In this document: in pieces, positions 33,104 to 41,661 of the stretch
Layout of the letters: each line of letters begins with the position of its first letter
How positions within the stretch are numbered: the first letter of the stretch is position 1
From: Chloroflexi bacterium UBA6077
Lineage (GTDB): Bacteria; Chloroflexota; UBA6077
Length of the DNA stretch: 64,000 nt
Direction of reading: 5' to 3'
NCBI GenBank assembly: GCA_002436065.1
Contig: DIXP01000039.1
Span: 20,085-84,084, forward strand
The notes under the pieces: model-generated
The model's input: only the letters and a program-made list of their open reading frames with translations
Told to the model about the DNA's origin: nothing
The model's database searches: none
Program-made: the position numbers and the translations under genes

Positions 33104-34113
33104 AAGCCCTGTATCCCTTCCTGGCGGTAGTAGCCCTTGCCCTGATCGCATACATTGGGGTCGGGGTAGCTGGGATGAACGTGCTGTTCGGCGTGGTACT
33201 GCCCTACATGGCTCTCGCCCTCTTCATCGGCGGGTTCGTGTTCAGGGTTGCCCGGTGGGCGAGTTCTCCAGTACCATTCAGGATAACCACCACCTGTGGG
33301 CAGCAGAAATCGCTACCCTGGATCAAGTCCAGCTACTTCGAGAGCCCTCACAACAACCTCGGAGTCATCGGCAGGATGGCGCTCGAGGTGTTTACCTTCC
33401 GCTCGCTGTTCAGGAACACCAGGATGGAGCTTCGAGACAAGAAGCTCTTCTACGGCGGTGAGCAACTCCTTTGGGCGGCGGGGCTGGTCTTTCACTACTC
33501 CTTCCTGATCGTAGTCCTCAGGCACTTCCGGTTCTTCACTGAGCCCGTGCCCTTCTTCGTTCCGATCATCCAGGCTGCTGACGGCTTCTTTCAGTTGGGA
33601 GTTCCGACCATCTACATTACCACCATGGCAATCCTGGCGGCACCGACATACCTGTTCGTTCGGCGGGTGCTCGTCCCTCAGGTGCGCTACATCTCCCTGC
33701 CGTCGGACTACTTCCCGTTGTACTTGATCTTGGGCATCGCGCTGACTGGTGCCCTTATGAGACATATCTACCGGGTAGATGTGGCTGCTGTGAAGGAACT
33801 GGCCATGGGGCTGTTCACCTTCAATCCCGTGGTCCCCCAGATCGCGCCGCTGTTCTACGTACACATCTTCCTGGTCAGCGTATTGTTGGCCTACTTCCCT
33901 TTCAGCAAGCTTATGCACTTTGGGGGCATCTTTCTGAGCCCCACGCGGAACCTGGCGAACAACAACCGCATGCGCAGGCACGTCAACCCGTGGAACCACC
34001 CGGTCAATGTCCACACCTACCAGGAATGGCAGGAGGAGTTCAAGGACAAGTTGGAGGCCGCGGGGATGCCATTGGACGAGGACGTGATCAAGCCTCAGGG
34101 CGTGCAGGTGTAG
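33100..34113 (+). CDS. dsrM: DsrM, membrane cytochrome b subunit
   Basis: A 337-residue NarI-like cytochrome b with six or so membrane helices. It binds heme b and takes electrons from menaquinol. Candidate heme ligands include His in LVFHYSFLIVVLRHFRFF and in the FYVHIFLVSVLLAYFPFSKLMHF segment. It works with DsrK in the DsrMKJOP complex. The ATG overlaps the rsbRD stop, and dsrK follows after nine bases. Confidence 0.93.
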   Translation: MKALYPFLAVVALALIAYIGVGVAGMNVLFGVVLPYMALALFIGGFVFRVARWASSPVPFRITTTCGQQKSLPWIKSSYFESPHNNLGVIGRMALEVFTFRSLFRNTRMELRDKKLFYGGEQLLWAAGLVFHYSFLIVVLRHFRFFTEPVPFFVPIIQAADGFFQLGVPTIYITTMAILAAPTYLFVRRVLVPQVRYISLPSDYFPLYLILGIALTGALMRHIYRVDVAAVKELAMGLFTFNPVVPQIAPLFYVHIFLVSVLLAYFPFSKLMHFGGIFLSPTRNLANNNRMRRHVNPWNHPVNVHTYQEWQEEFKDKLEAAGMPLDEDVIKPQGVQV

Positions 34114-34122
34114 GGGGTATCG

Positions 34123-35745
34123 ATGGCCGAGAAGCATCCCGGACCTGAGAAGCTTATAGAGATTGACCACAGGCCACCCAGCAGAGACTGGATGGACCCG
34201 AAGATAGACTTTGCCGCGCGAAAGGGCAACTGGAGCTTCAGCGCCAGGCCCAAGGCGGTGGAGTACCTCGGCTTGCCCAACCCGCGCCAATGGCAGCCGA
34301 CAGACGACGACTGGAAGCTGCCCCCGAACTGGAAGGAGATCATCCTGGAAGGGATGAAGGACCGCCTGGCCAAGTTTCGCTCCTTCCAACTGTACATGGA
34401 CATCTGCGTGCGCTGTGGGGCCTGCGCGGATAAGTGCCACTACTTCATCGGCTCGGGCGATCCCAAGAACATGCCGGTCATGCGGGCTGAGCTGATGCGC
34501 TCGGTCTACCGCCGCTACTTCACCGTCTCGGGCAAGCTGTTCGGTGCCATCGCCGGAGCCAGGGACCTGACCGAGGACGTGATCAAGGAGTGGTTCTACT
34601 ACTTCTACCAGTGCACCGAGTGCCGGCGCTGTTCGGTCTATTGCCCCTATGGCATCGACACGGCCGAGATCACTATGATGGGGCGCGAGCTGCTGAACCT
34701 GATAGGCGTCAACATCAACTGGATCACCGAGCCCGCGGCCAACTGCCAGCGGACCGGCAACCACCTTGGCATCCAGCCCCACACCTTCAAGGACAACATC
34801 GAGTTCGCGGCGGACGACCTGCACGATATCACCGGAGTCACCGCCGAGATTCCGATCAACAGGAAGGGTGCCGAGGTGCTGTTGGTGGTGCCATCGGCAG
34901 ACTACTTCGGCAACCCCCACTACTTCACCTTCCTGGGATACGCAGCCATTCTCCACGAGATAGGGCTCGACTACACCATGAGCGCTTACGCCTCAGAGGG
35001 TGGCAACTTCGGCCTCTTCTCCTCTCATGAGCTGATGAAGCGGTTGAACTACAAGATCTACGCTGAGGCCAAGAGGTTGGGGGTCAAGTGGATCCTGGGC
35101 GGAGAATGCGGCCACATGTGGCGGGTGCTCCATCAGTACATGGACACCATGAACGGCCCAGCGGACAACCTGGAGGCCCCCGTCTCGCCCATCACGGGAA
35201 CCCGGTTCGAGAACGCCAAGAGCACCAAGATGGTCCACATCAGCGAGTTCACGGCGGACCTGATCAAGAACGGCAAGCTGAAGCTGGACCCCAGCCGCAA
35301 CGACAAGTGGCGAGTCACCCTGCACGACTCCTGTAACCTGTCTCGGGCCATGGGTCTGATAGAGGAGCCTCGCTACCTGCTGCGGGCAAGCTGCAACCAC
35401 TTCCACGAGATGCCCGATCAAACCATCCGGGAGCGGACCTTCTGCTGCGGCAGCGGCTCGGGCGTGGGCACCGACGAGAACCTGGAGATGAGGTTGCGGG
35501 GTGGCCTACCGAGGGCCAATGCCGTGAAGTACGTGCAGGAGAAGCACGGTGTGAACGTCCTGGCCTGCATGTGCGCCATCGATAAGGCTACCCTGCCAGG
35601 CCTGCTGGAGTACTGGGTGCCGGGTGTGGATGTGGCCGGTGTCCACGAGTTCGTGGGGAATGCGCTAGTGATGAAGGGGGAGAAGGAGAGGACTACCGAC
35701 CTTCGTGGTGACCCCCTCCCCAACTGTGAGGAGGTGGCCTCCTGA
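34123..35745 (+). CDS. dsrK: DsrK, HdrD-like iron-sulfur subunit
   Basis: A 540-residue cytoplasmic subunit proposed to reduce the DsrC trisulfide. Two ferredoxin clusters appear as CVRCGACADKCHYF and CTECRRCSVYCPYGID (residues 90-180). Two CCG-type domains follow (LHDSCNLSR ... RTFCCGSGSGVGTDEN) and bind the special catalytic [4Fe-4S] cluster seen in heterodisulfide reductases. Its TGA stop overlaps the dsrJ start by one base. Confidence 0.95.
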   Translation: MAEKHPGPEKLIEIDHRPPSRDWMDPKIDFAARKGNWSFSARPKAVEYLGLPNPRQWQPTDDDWKLPPNWKEIILEGMKDRLAKFRSFQLYMDICVRCGACADKCHYFIGSGDPKNMPVMRAELMRSVYRRYFTVSGKLFGAIAGARDLTEDVIKEWFYYFYQCTECRRCSVYCPYGIDTAEITMMGRELLNLIGVNINWITEPAANCQRTGNHLGIQPHTFKDNIEFAADDLHDITGVTAEIPINRKGAEVLLVVPSADYFGNPHYFTFLGYAAILHEIGLDYTMSAYASEGGNFGLFSSHELMKRLNYKIYAEAKRLGVKWILGGECGHMWRVLHQYMDTMNGPADNLEAPVSPITGTRFENAKSTKMVHISEFTADLIKNGKLKLDPSRNDKWRVTLHDSCNLSRAMGLIEEPRYLLRASCNHFHEMPDQTIRERTFCCGSGSGVGTDENLEMRLRGGLPRANAVKYVQEKHGVNVLACMCAIDKATLPGLLEYWVPGVDVAGVHEFVGNALVMKGEKERTTDLRGDPLPNCEEVAS

Positions 35746-36128
35746 TGTACGACGTTGGAAAGATCGTTCCTGGACTGGCTGTCTTCGCGCTGCTGTTTCT
35801 GTCGCCTCTGCTGTACAACGCTGCAAGTGGCAAGGCCGCGACTCTGCCGACAGTGCAGACCCCTTCCGGTACGCAGTGCATCGAGTCCGCGGAGTACATG
35901 AGGGCGTCCCACATGGACATGCTGGAGTCCTGGAGGGAGCAGGTGGTGCGAGATGGCAAGCACACCTACACCGCCAGCGACGGCAAGCAGTACGACATGA
36001 GCCTGGTCGGCACCTGCATGAGCTGCCACACCGATAAGGAGCAGTTCTGCGGAACGTGCCATAGCTACGCCGGGGTTGATCCGAACTGCTGGACCTGCCA
36101 TGTAGCCCCGGAGGTGACGAAGAAGTGA
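35745..36128 (+). CDS. dsrJ: DsrJ, periplasmic triheme cytochrome c
   Basis: A 127-residue protein with an uncleaved N-terminal membrane anchor (residues 5-25) and exactly three heme motifs near the end: CMSCH, CGTCH and CWTCH. This is the DsrJ pattern. It forms the outer part of DsrMKJOP with DsrO. Cys in SGTQCIESAEYMRASHMDML is in the region that gives DsrJ an unusual heme ligation. It overlaps dsrK and dsrO. Confidence 0.93.
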   Translation: MYDVGKIVPGLAVFALLFLSPLLYNAASGKAATLPTVQTPSGTQCIESAEYMRASHMDMLESWREQVVRDGKHTYTASDGKQYDMSLVGTCMSCHTDKEQFCGTCHSYAGVDPNCWTCHVAPEVTKK

Positions 36129-36916
36129 AGACCGATAGAAGAGCTTTCCTGAAGGTTTGCGGTCTCGCCGCCCTCGGGCTCGGTTTGAAGCCTGCGGTGG
36201 ACGTGTTTGCCCGCGAAGAGAACGGCCTTCTCCTGCCGCAAGCCAAGACTAGCACCGGAAAGGCGGCCCTCACTGCAAAGAAGTGGGCCATGGTGGTGGA
36301 CACCACCAAGTGTGATGGCTGCAACGCCTGCCAGGTCGCGTGTCACGCGGCCCACAATGTTCCCCACTTCGAGGAAGAGAAGATCGAGGTGAAGTGGATC
36401 TGGACGGAGAAGGGCGAGCGCATCTTCTTCGAGCAGACGGCGGAGGCCGGGGCGGCCAAGTTGAGGCAGTTACCTCTCCCTGTGCTGTGCAACCAATGCG
36501 ACAATCCGCCCTGTGTGAAGGTTTGCCCCACTCAGGCCACCTTCAAGCGGGAAGACGGCATCGTGATGATGGACTCCCATCGCTGCATAGGCTGCCGCTA
36601 CTGCATGGTGGCCTGCCCGTATGGTGCCAGGAGCTTCAATGCCGTGGATCCGCGCCACGGACTCGACATGGCTAAGGCCAATCCGGATTTTCCGACCAGG
36701 ACGCGCGGCGTCGTGGAGAAGTGCAACTTCTGCGTGGACAGGCTGGCCAAGGGGAACGCCCCCGCGTGTGTGGAGGCTTGCCCCAAGAAGGCATTGCTGT
36801 TCGGTGACGTGGAGGATCCCAACTCCGAGGTGAGGAAGGTTCTCAACTCGCGCTTCACCATCCGGCGCAGGCCATCCCTTGGCACAGGGCCTCAGATCCA
36901 TTACGTAGTCGGATAG
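36125..36916 (+). CDS. dsrO: DsrO, periplasmic iron-sulfur subunit
   Basis: A 263-residue ferredoxin-like subunit with a Tat signal, DRRAFLKVCGLAALGLG, at its start. Four cluster motifs are visible: CDGCNACQVACH, CNQCDNPPCVKVCP, CIGCRYCMVACP and CNFCVDRLAKGNAPACVEACP, giving four [4Fe-4S] clusters. It links DsrJ to the quinone-binding DsrP. GTG at 36125 overlaps the dsrJ stop codon. Confidence 0.94.
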   Translation: MKTDRRAFLKVCGLAALGLGLKPAVDVFAREENGLLLPQAKTSTGKAALTAKKWAMVVDTTKCDGCNACQVACHAAHNVPHFEEEKIEVKWIWTEKGERIFFEQTAEAGAAKLRQLPLPVLCNQCDNPPCVKVCPTQATFKREDGIVMMDSHRCIGCRYCMVACPYGARSFNAVDPRHGLDMAKANPDFPTRTRGVVEKCNFCVDRLAKGNAPACVEACPKKALLFGDVEDPNSEVRKVLNSRFTIRRRPSLGTGPQIHYVVG

Positions 36917-36928
36917 GGCGAGGTAAAG

Positions 36929-38086
36929 ATGCTAGAGAAAGTATTGAAAGGGAGCCCGACCTACTGGGCCTGGCTGCTGTTTCTAACGGCCCTCTCCGGG
37001 GTCGGAGTGGCCTTCTTCATCTGGCAGATGGTCACGGGCACGGAGTACTCCGGACTGAGCAGGGACGTGGCGTGGGGCTTCTTCATCGCCAACTACACAT
37101 TCATGGTCGGTGTGGCGGCTTCCGCCGTCATGGTGGTGATACCCTACTACCTTCACAACCAGAAGGAGTTTGGGAAGCTCATAGCTTTGGGTGAGTTCCT
37201 GGCCGTGGGGGCTATCCTCGCTGTGCTGCTGTTCATCACCGTGGACATCGGACAGCCAGGCAGGATGTTCAACATCCTGCTGTACCCGACGCCCAACTCT
37301 CCGTTCTTCTGGAACACCGTCCTGCTGCCCGGCTACGCGCTGCTGAACCTGGTGATCTCCTGGTTCACCCTGGATGCTGCGTACCGCGGAATGCCGATGC
37401 CAAGGTGGGTCTGGTGGCTGATCTTGCTATCCATCCCGTGGGCCATCAGTATCCACACCATGACCTCCTTCGTGTATAGCGGCCTGGTGGCGAGGCCCTT
37501 CTGGAACTCTGCCGTCCTTACGCCTCGCTTCCTCGCCTCGGCCTTTGCCTCCGGCCCTGCGCTGCTGATCCTGCTGGGGCTGGCGGTTCGGCGCTTCACG
37601 AAGTACGATCCGGGCCTAGGTGCCCTTGGGAAGCTGTCGTTGGTGGTCACCTATGCCATGATCATCAACCTTTTCCTGATCCTGACAGAGCTGTTCGTGG
37701 TACTGTTTGGACAGGTTCCGGGCCACACGGCGCACTTCCAGTACCTCTACTTCGGTCTGGAAGGCCATGGTGTCCTGGTTCCCTGGATGTGGGCTTCCGC
37801 GATCCTGGGCGTCGCGGGGGTGGGCCTGCTGATCAACCCCGATATCCGGCGTAACCCCACCTGGTTGGGGCTTGCCTGTGCGGCAGTGTACCTAGCCACC
37901 TGGATCGACAAGGGGTTGGGGTTGGTGGTGGGCGGCTTCGTGCCTACCCCACTGGAGCACATCACGGAGTACTTCCCGACCATCGGTGAGTTCGTCATGG
38001 CCGCTGCCATCTACGCCCTTTCGCTTCTGGTGGTTACGCTGCTGTACAAGATCGTCATAGGCACCAAAGAGGAGTTGGTGGCCTGA
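36929..38086 (+). CDS. dsrP: DsrP, NrfD-like membrane subunit
   Basis: A 385-residue NrfD/PsrC-family membrane protein with about ten helices. It interacts with DsrO and exchanges electrons with menaquinone, possibly with charge translocation. It contains the NrfD-type run GIPMP-like AYRGMPMPRWVWWLILLSIP. ATG at 36929 follows GCGAGG. It is the last member of dsrMKJOP; a 172-base gap separates it from dsrC. Confidence 0.93.
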   Translation: MLEKVLKGSPTYWAWLLFLTALSGVGVAFFIWQMVTGTEYSGLSRDVAWGFFIANYTFMVGVAASAVMVVIPYYLHNQKEFGKLIALGEFLAVGAILAVLLFITVDIGQPGRMFNILLYPTPNSPFFWNTVLLPGYALLNLVISWFTLDAAYRGMPMPRWVWWLILLSIPWAISIHTMTSFVYSGLVARPFWNSAVLTPRFLASAFASGPALLILLGLAVRRFTKYDPGLGALGKLSLVVTYAMIINLFLILTELFVVLFGQVPGHTAHFQYLYFGLEGHGVLVPWMWASAILGVAGVGLLINPDIRRNPTWLGLACAAVYLATWIDKGLGLVVGGFVPTPLEHITEYFPTIGEFVMAAAIYALSLLVVTLLYKIVIGTKEELVA

Positions 38087-38258
38087 CACGCGAAATTGTT
38101 TCACGGGTTCAGGACTTGACGGCGAGGGTCGTCTCGGGGGATGATGGGGGTGGGCATGTACGGGCTGTCGAGGGCCCAGGATGGCCTCTATGCAGTCTGT
38201 GTGTCGACAGCGTTGGGTCGCAGTAGACTTCAGGAAACAAACGGGAGGTTGAGAAAGA

Positions 38259-38576
38259 ATGCCGGCAATTACGCTGAAGGGCCAGGAGTTCATAGTCGAC
38301 GAAGATGGGTTCCTTGAGGACCCCAGTATTTGGAGCGAGCAGGTCGCCGACTGCTTCGCGGAGACCGAAGGGATCAGCGAACTCACCGATGAGCACTGGA
38401 AGGTCATCAACTACCTGAACGGCTACTACAAGCAGTTCGGTATTGCCCCCATGGTCCGCAAGCTTTGCAAGGATACAGGGTACGACCTGAAGAAGATCTA
38501 CGAGCTGTTCCCCTCGGGCCCTGCTAAGGGCGCCTGCAAGCTGGCCGGCCTACCCAAGCCTACCGGCTGCGTCTAG
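38259..38576 (+). CDS. dsrC: DsrC, sulfur-carrier substrate of DsrAB
   Basis: A 105-residue DsrC/TusE-family protein. The C-terminal arm, GACKLAGLPKPTGCV, has both redox cysteines ten residues apart, as needed for trisulfide chemistry in dissimilatory sulfur metabolism. The ISELTDEHWKVINYLNGYY motif is conserved. ATG at 38259 follows GGGAGG. DsrC takes sulfur from sulfite at DsrAB and is regenerated at DsrK. Confidence 0.96.
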   Translation: MPAITLKGQEFIVDEDGFLEDPSIWSEQVADCFAETEGISELTDEHWKVINYLNGYYKQFGIAPMVRKLCKDTGYDLKKIYELFPSGPAKGACKLAGLPKPTGCV

Positions 38577-38597
38577 AAACTAGGAGACCAAACGAGC

Positions 38598-38783
38598 ATG
38601 TACATTGTAAGCGTCGATGAAGCGAAGTGCGATGGGGCAGGGGAGTGCGTGGACACCTGCCCGGCTGCGGTCCTGGAGGTCCAGGAAGGCAAGGCATTGG
38701 CTGTGAACCCGGACGAGTGCCTGGGCTGCGAGAGCTGCGTCAGTGTCTGCCCGACCGGTGCCATCACCGTCACAGAGATGTAG
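38598..38783 (+). CDS. Small two-cluster ferredoxin with an altered first cluster
   Basis: A 61-residue ferredoxin. The second motif, CLGCESCVSVCP, is a complete [4Fe-4S] site. The first motif reads CDGAGECVDTCP: the second cysteine is Ala, so this half may hold a [3Fe-4S] cluster or a cluster with a non-cysteine ligand. It lies 21 bases after dsrC and is a likely electron donor to DsrAB. Confidence 0.9.
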   Translation: MYIVSVDEAKCDGAGECVDTCPAAVLEVQEGKALAVNPDECLGCESCVSVCPTGAITVTEM

Positions 38784-38787
38784 TCCC

Positions 38788-38837
38788 ACAAAGAGAAAGG
38801 GGGGGGTGGCAGTTGCCACCCCCCCCTTTCTCTTTGT
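38788..38837. terminator. Long bidirectional terminator between the dsr operon and the convergent DsrMK-like operon
   Basis: A perfect 24-base stem (38788-38811 with 38814-38837) and two-base loop. The arms contain eight G or eight C flanked by CAAAGAGAAA / TTTCTCTTTG, so each strand ends in a T-rich run. Confidence 0.9.
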
Positions 38838-38847
38838 CTCCAAACCT

Positions 38848-40446
38848 CTATTCGAACTCCAGGAACGGCTTCTCGATATCCACCATGGCGTTGACGATCA
38901 GTTCCACCAGCCCGCCGTAGTGGATGTTGTACTTCTCCGCGAGCTTGTGGTAGGCGATCAACTCCCTCGTCTGGCCCTTGCAGTTGGAGCATGGGGCGCA
39001 GATGTACTTGGGTTCGGGGGATTTCAGCTCGTCCTTGAATGCGTTCAGGTACTGCTTCACCTTCATCCTACCGGAGACGGAGTTGCGCCACTCGGGGAAG
39101 TTGAGGCCCTGCATGATGGCGAAACCCGAACCGCCGCCACAGCAGTAGTTGTCCACGCCGTGCGGGGTCATCTCGCGGAACTTCGGGGCGATCTTGCGGA
39201 GTACCCTTCGCTGGGGCTCCACGATGCCCATTAGCCGGACCACGTTGCACGGGTCGTGCAGGGTGACCGGAAAGTCGTTGCGGGAGGGATCAAGCTTCAA
39301 CTTGCCGCTCGCGACGATCTCGTCCAGAAGGGTGAGGCAGCTTTCCCGAGGTATGTTGTATTCCCCAGTGAAGATGCGGTCAGCTATGACGGTGAGCGCC
39401 TTGTGGGCGTGCCCGCACTCGCCTACGACGATCTTCTTTACCTTCAGTTTCTTGGCGATCTCAGCGTGCTTCAGGGCAACTCGGGCGAACTGGACGTCGT
39501 CGTACCAGAGGCCATAGTTCACGCCGTCGTAGCCGACCAGCTCGCTCGATAGGGTGTAGCTGATGCCAGCCGCCTCGAAGATAATGGCGAACGCCTCGGG
39601 GTTCTCGGGCCACGCCATGAACTCCCCGGCGTTGTGGATGAGCAGGATGTCCGCGCCCTCCTTGTCCACCGGCCACTTGAAGTCCATCCCCGTCCGTTCC
39701 TTGACCTCGTCCTCCATGAACTCTATGTTGTCCAGGAGTGCCGGTGGGGTCATGCCGGTGGTTGAGCCTGACTTCAGTTGCAGCACGGAGCCCGATTGGT
39801 GAAGCTCCTTGGGGGCGATGCCCATCTCCTGGCTGAACAGCTTGCGTATCTCGCGACTGATAAGCGCGTTGTCGACGCCGATGGGGCAGGTTTGAGCGCA
39901 GCGCCGGCACAGGTTGCAGCGGTAGGATAGCTCACCCAGCCGAATCACTGCCTCCCAGGTAAGGTTGATGTCGGACCTGGTCAGCTTGGCCTTCAGCTTG
40001 CCGCCAGGGGTAGTGTACTTGCGGATGAGGCGACGAAGGATCTCAGCCCGATAGGTTGGGCGGTAGATCTCCTGGCAGCCACTGCCCTCGTAGACGTGGC
40101 AGGAATCCGAGCAGGTCTGGCAGCGTGCGCAGTTCTCCAGGGAGAGCATCAGCGGCTGCCAGAAGGCCCAGTTGCTGTCCTTGGATTGCAGGTTGACCAG
40201 CCCCTGGAGAAACTTCTGCACAAGCTGCTCCTTCTCGGCTGCGGTCTTGGGTCTCGGGAACATCAGTGCGGTGTAGCCGTCCAGGCTGGTCTCAAGGTTG
40301 GTCCGCTTGTCCTCGGCCAACGGTTTGAATGGCGGGTTGTCCTGGCCATCAGGGTGAGGCAGCGGCATAAGCTCCTCAGGCGTTAGCTGCACCAGCGGCT
40401 CGGCTGGCTTGCTGATATCCTCAACTTTGGGCTGATAGCTGCCCAT
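38848..40446 (-). CDS. DsrK/HdrD-like (TmcB-like) iron-sulfur protein
   Basis: A 532-residue paralogue of DsrK. Ferredoxin clusters are CARCQTCSDSCHVYEGSGC and CNLCRRCAQTCPIGVD, and two CCG-type domains follow (LHDPCNVVRLMG, NYCCGGGSGFA, ICAPCSNCKGQ). ATG at 40446 overlaps the stop of the upstream membrane-subunit gene (TAATG), and the 47 in-frame residues before it lie within that gene. Such proteins reduce or oxidise thiol/disulfide couples; in Desulfovibrio, TmcB is a comparable subunit of a transmembrane complex. It is convergent with the dsr operon. Confidence 0.85.
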   Translation of the reverse strand: MGSYQPKVEDISKPAEPLVQLTPEELMPLPHPDGQDNPPFKPLAEDKRTNLETSLDGYTALMFPRPKTAAEKEQLVQKFLQGLVNLQSKDSNWAFWQPLMLSLENCARCQTCSDSCHVYEGSGCQEIYRPTYRAEILRRLIRKYTTPGGKLKAKLTRSDINLTWEAVIRLGELSYRCNLCRRCAQTCPIGVDNALISREIRKLFSQEMGIAPKELHQSGSVLQLKSGSTTGMTPPALLDNIEFMEDEVKERTGMDFKWPVDKEGADILLIHNAGEFMAWPENPEAFAIIFEAAGISYTLSSELVGYDGVNYGLWYDDVQFARVALKHAEIAKKLKVKKIVVGECGHAHKALTVIADRIFTGEYNIPRESCLTLLDEIVASGKLKLDPSRNDFPVTLHDPCNVVRLMGIVEPQRRVLRKIAPKFREMTPHGVDNYCCGGGSGFAIMQGLNFPEWRNSVSGRMKVKQYLNAFKDELKSPEPKYICAPCSNCKGQTRELIAYHKLAEKYNIHYGGLVELIVNAMVDIEKPFLEFE

Positions 40447-41357
40447 TATTGCTTCACCTCCGTGGCGGTCTCTGCCCAGCTCTTGTCTGAGTGGATGTGG
40501 GATGCAGACCAGCCGACGGGTCTGGTGAGGTTCGCCAGTATCTTTGCTTGCATCTCGGGTTCGTTCATGTTGGGCGTATCGTCCCATCTCACCGTATGAT
40601 AGGTGAAGTACTTCGCCACGAAGTGGGTCATGTGGGTAAATGGCAGATAGATCATGAAGATCGATGCCAGGACCAGCTCGGCGGCGACGGCTGGATGAAC
40701 TGCGGCTTGAGGGTTGAAGGTCAGGGCGCCGCGAATGAACTCGCGCAAGAGGGAGAACGAATTGTCGGCTGTCAACCAGGCGTACCCGGCGCCGAGGAAG
40801 GCTGCGAGGATCACGATGAGGTTCAGGTAGTCCGAGAGGCTGCTCATCCGGCTGAGGTTGGGGTTCGTGAACCTACGCCACAGCAGGGAGGCGGCCCCGA
40901 AGGTGGCCAGCGTCAGTCCGATGCCCCCTACGATGACTGTGAGCCCCTGTAGCACTCCCCAGAGGGGAGAGGCAGTGCCCAGTGCCCCTTCGAGAGGCAC
41001 ACCCAATACCAGCAGCCCTACGAGCCCAAAGAGCATATAGATTCCGAAGTGGAAGGGGAAGGATGCGTACCATTGGGAGCGGTTGTGGTGCCAGAGGCTG
41101 CGGATCAGCAGCATTTCCTCCAGCATCGCCTTGACTTCACCGACGAAATCGCTCTCACGTGGCTTGGTCCACCAGTCGACTTCCTCCAAGTACGATCCCC
41201 CGTAGTGGCTCTTGCCCTTCTCGTGGGGCACGGGATACAGCTCCCACCGTAGGTGCATAGGCGCTCGCGCGTATTTGAGGGCCTTCATGACCACTCCAGC
41301 GGCGAACACCAGCACTGCAAGATAGGTTAGCGCCAGCAGCAGCGATGGTCCACCCAT
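40446..41357 (-). CDS. NarI/DsrM-like (TmcC-like) membrane subunit
   Basis: A 303-residue protein with a membrane helix at residues 5-25, a cytoplasmic loop, then four or five helices. The cytochrome b-like region includes FPFHFGIYMLFGLVGLLVLG and IYLPFTHMTHFVAKYFTYH, with conserved histidines for heme b. It would anchor the DsrK-like partner and connect it to menaquinone. The two genes form a stand-alone module with their own promoter. No cytochrome c or DsrJOP-like partner is attached. Confidence 0.8.
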   Translation of the reverse strand: MGGPSLLLALTYLAVLVFAAGVVMKALKYARAPMHLRWELYPVPHEKGKSHYGGSYLEEVDWWTKPRESDFVGEVKAMLEEMLLIRSLWHHNRSQWYASFPFHFGIYMLFGLVGLLVLGVPLEGALGTASPLWGVLQGLTVIVGGIGLTLATFGAASLLWRRFTNPNLSRMSSLSDYLNLIVILAAFLGAGYAWLTADNSFSLLREFIRGALTFNPQAAVHPAVAAELVLASIFMIYLPFTHMTHFVAKYFTYHTVRWDDTPNMNEPEMQAKILANLTRPVGWSASHIHSDKSWAETATEVKQ

Positions 41358-41661
41358 TAGACAATAACCTCCGATGCCTGTTTCCGGTGACTACGGCCAC
41401 TACTGGCCAAAGTAGCCGTACCTTACACGCAGTATATTGATGGTTGCTCTGGTTGTCCACCCTATGTTTGTTGCTTCCCAGACCTGCAGATGCCCTATAT
41501 GCGAAAGAACCAGGTGTGGCTGGTCTACGCGCGACGTTGGGAGCGATGGCATCCCCTGGAACTGCATCAACTTAGATTGATGCGACAAAACCTGTGCTAT
41601 ACTTGAGATGAACTCATGGATAATGATGTCCAAGGGCTAATGACGTCCTGTGGAGGGTGCG
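41358..41661. other. Divergent regulatory region between the DsrMK-like operon and coaX
   Basis: The minus-strand promoter is listed separately. On the plus strand an extended -10, TGCTATACT, with its hexamer at 41598-41603, may drive coaX. No gene is seen. Confidence 0.5.
41431..41459 (-). promoter_or_regulatory. Promoter of the DsrMK-like operon
   Basis: On the minus strand TGGACA (41454-41459) and TATACT (41431-41436) are 17 bases apart, a near-consensus sigma-70 promoter about 75 bases before the membrane-subunit start. Confidence 0.7.

Noticed and set aside
33313..34956. A 547-codon minus-strand frame opposite dsrM/dsrK
   Set aside because: Antisense shadow of two conserved genes, rich in Val, Gly and Arg, with no domain.
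38087..38258. Independent promoter for dsrC
   Set aside because: TTGACG followed by GATGAT-like sequence is present but is too weak a match to report as a feature.
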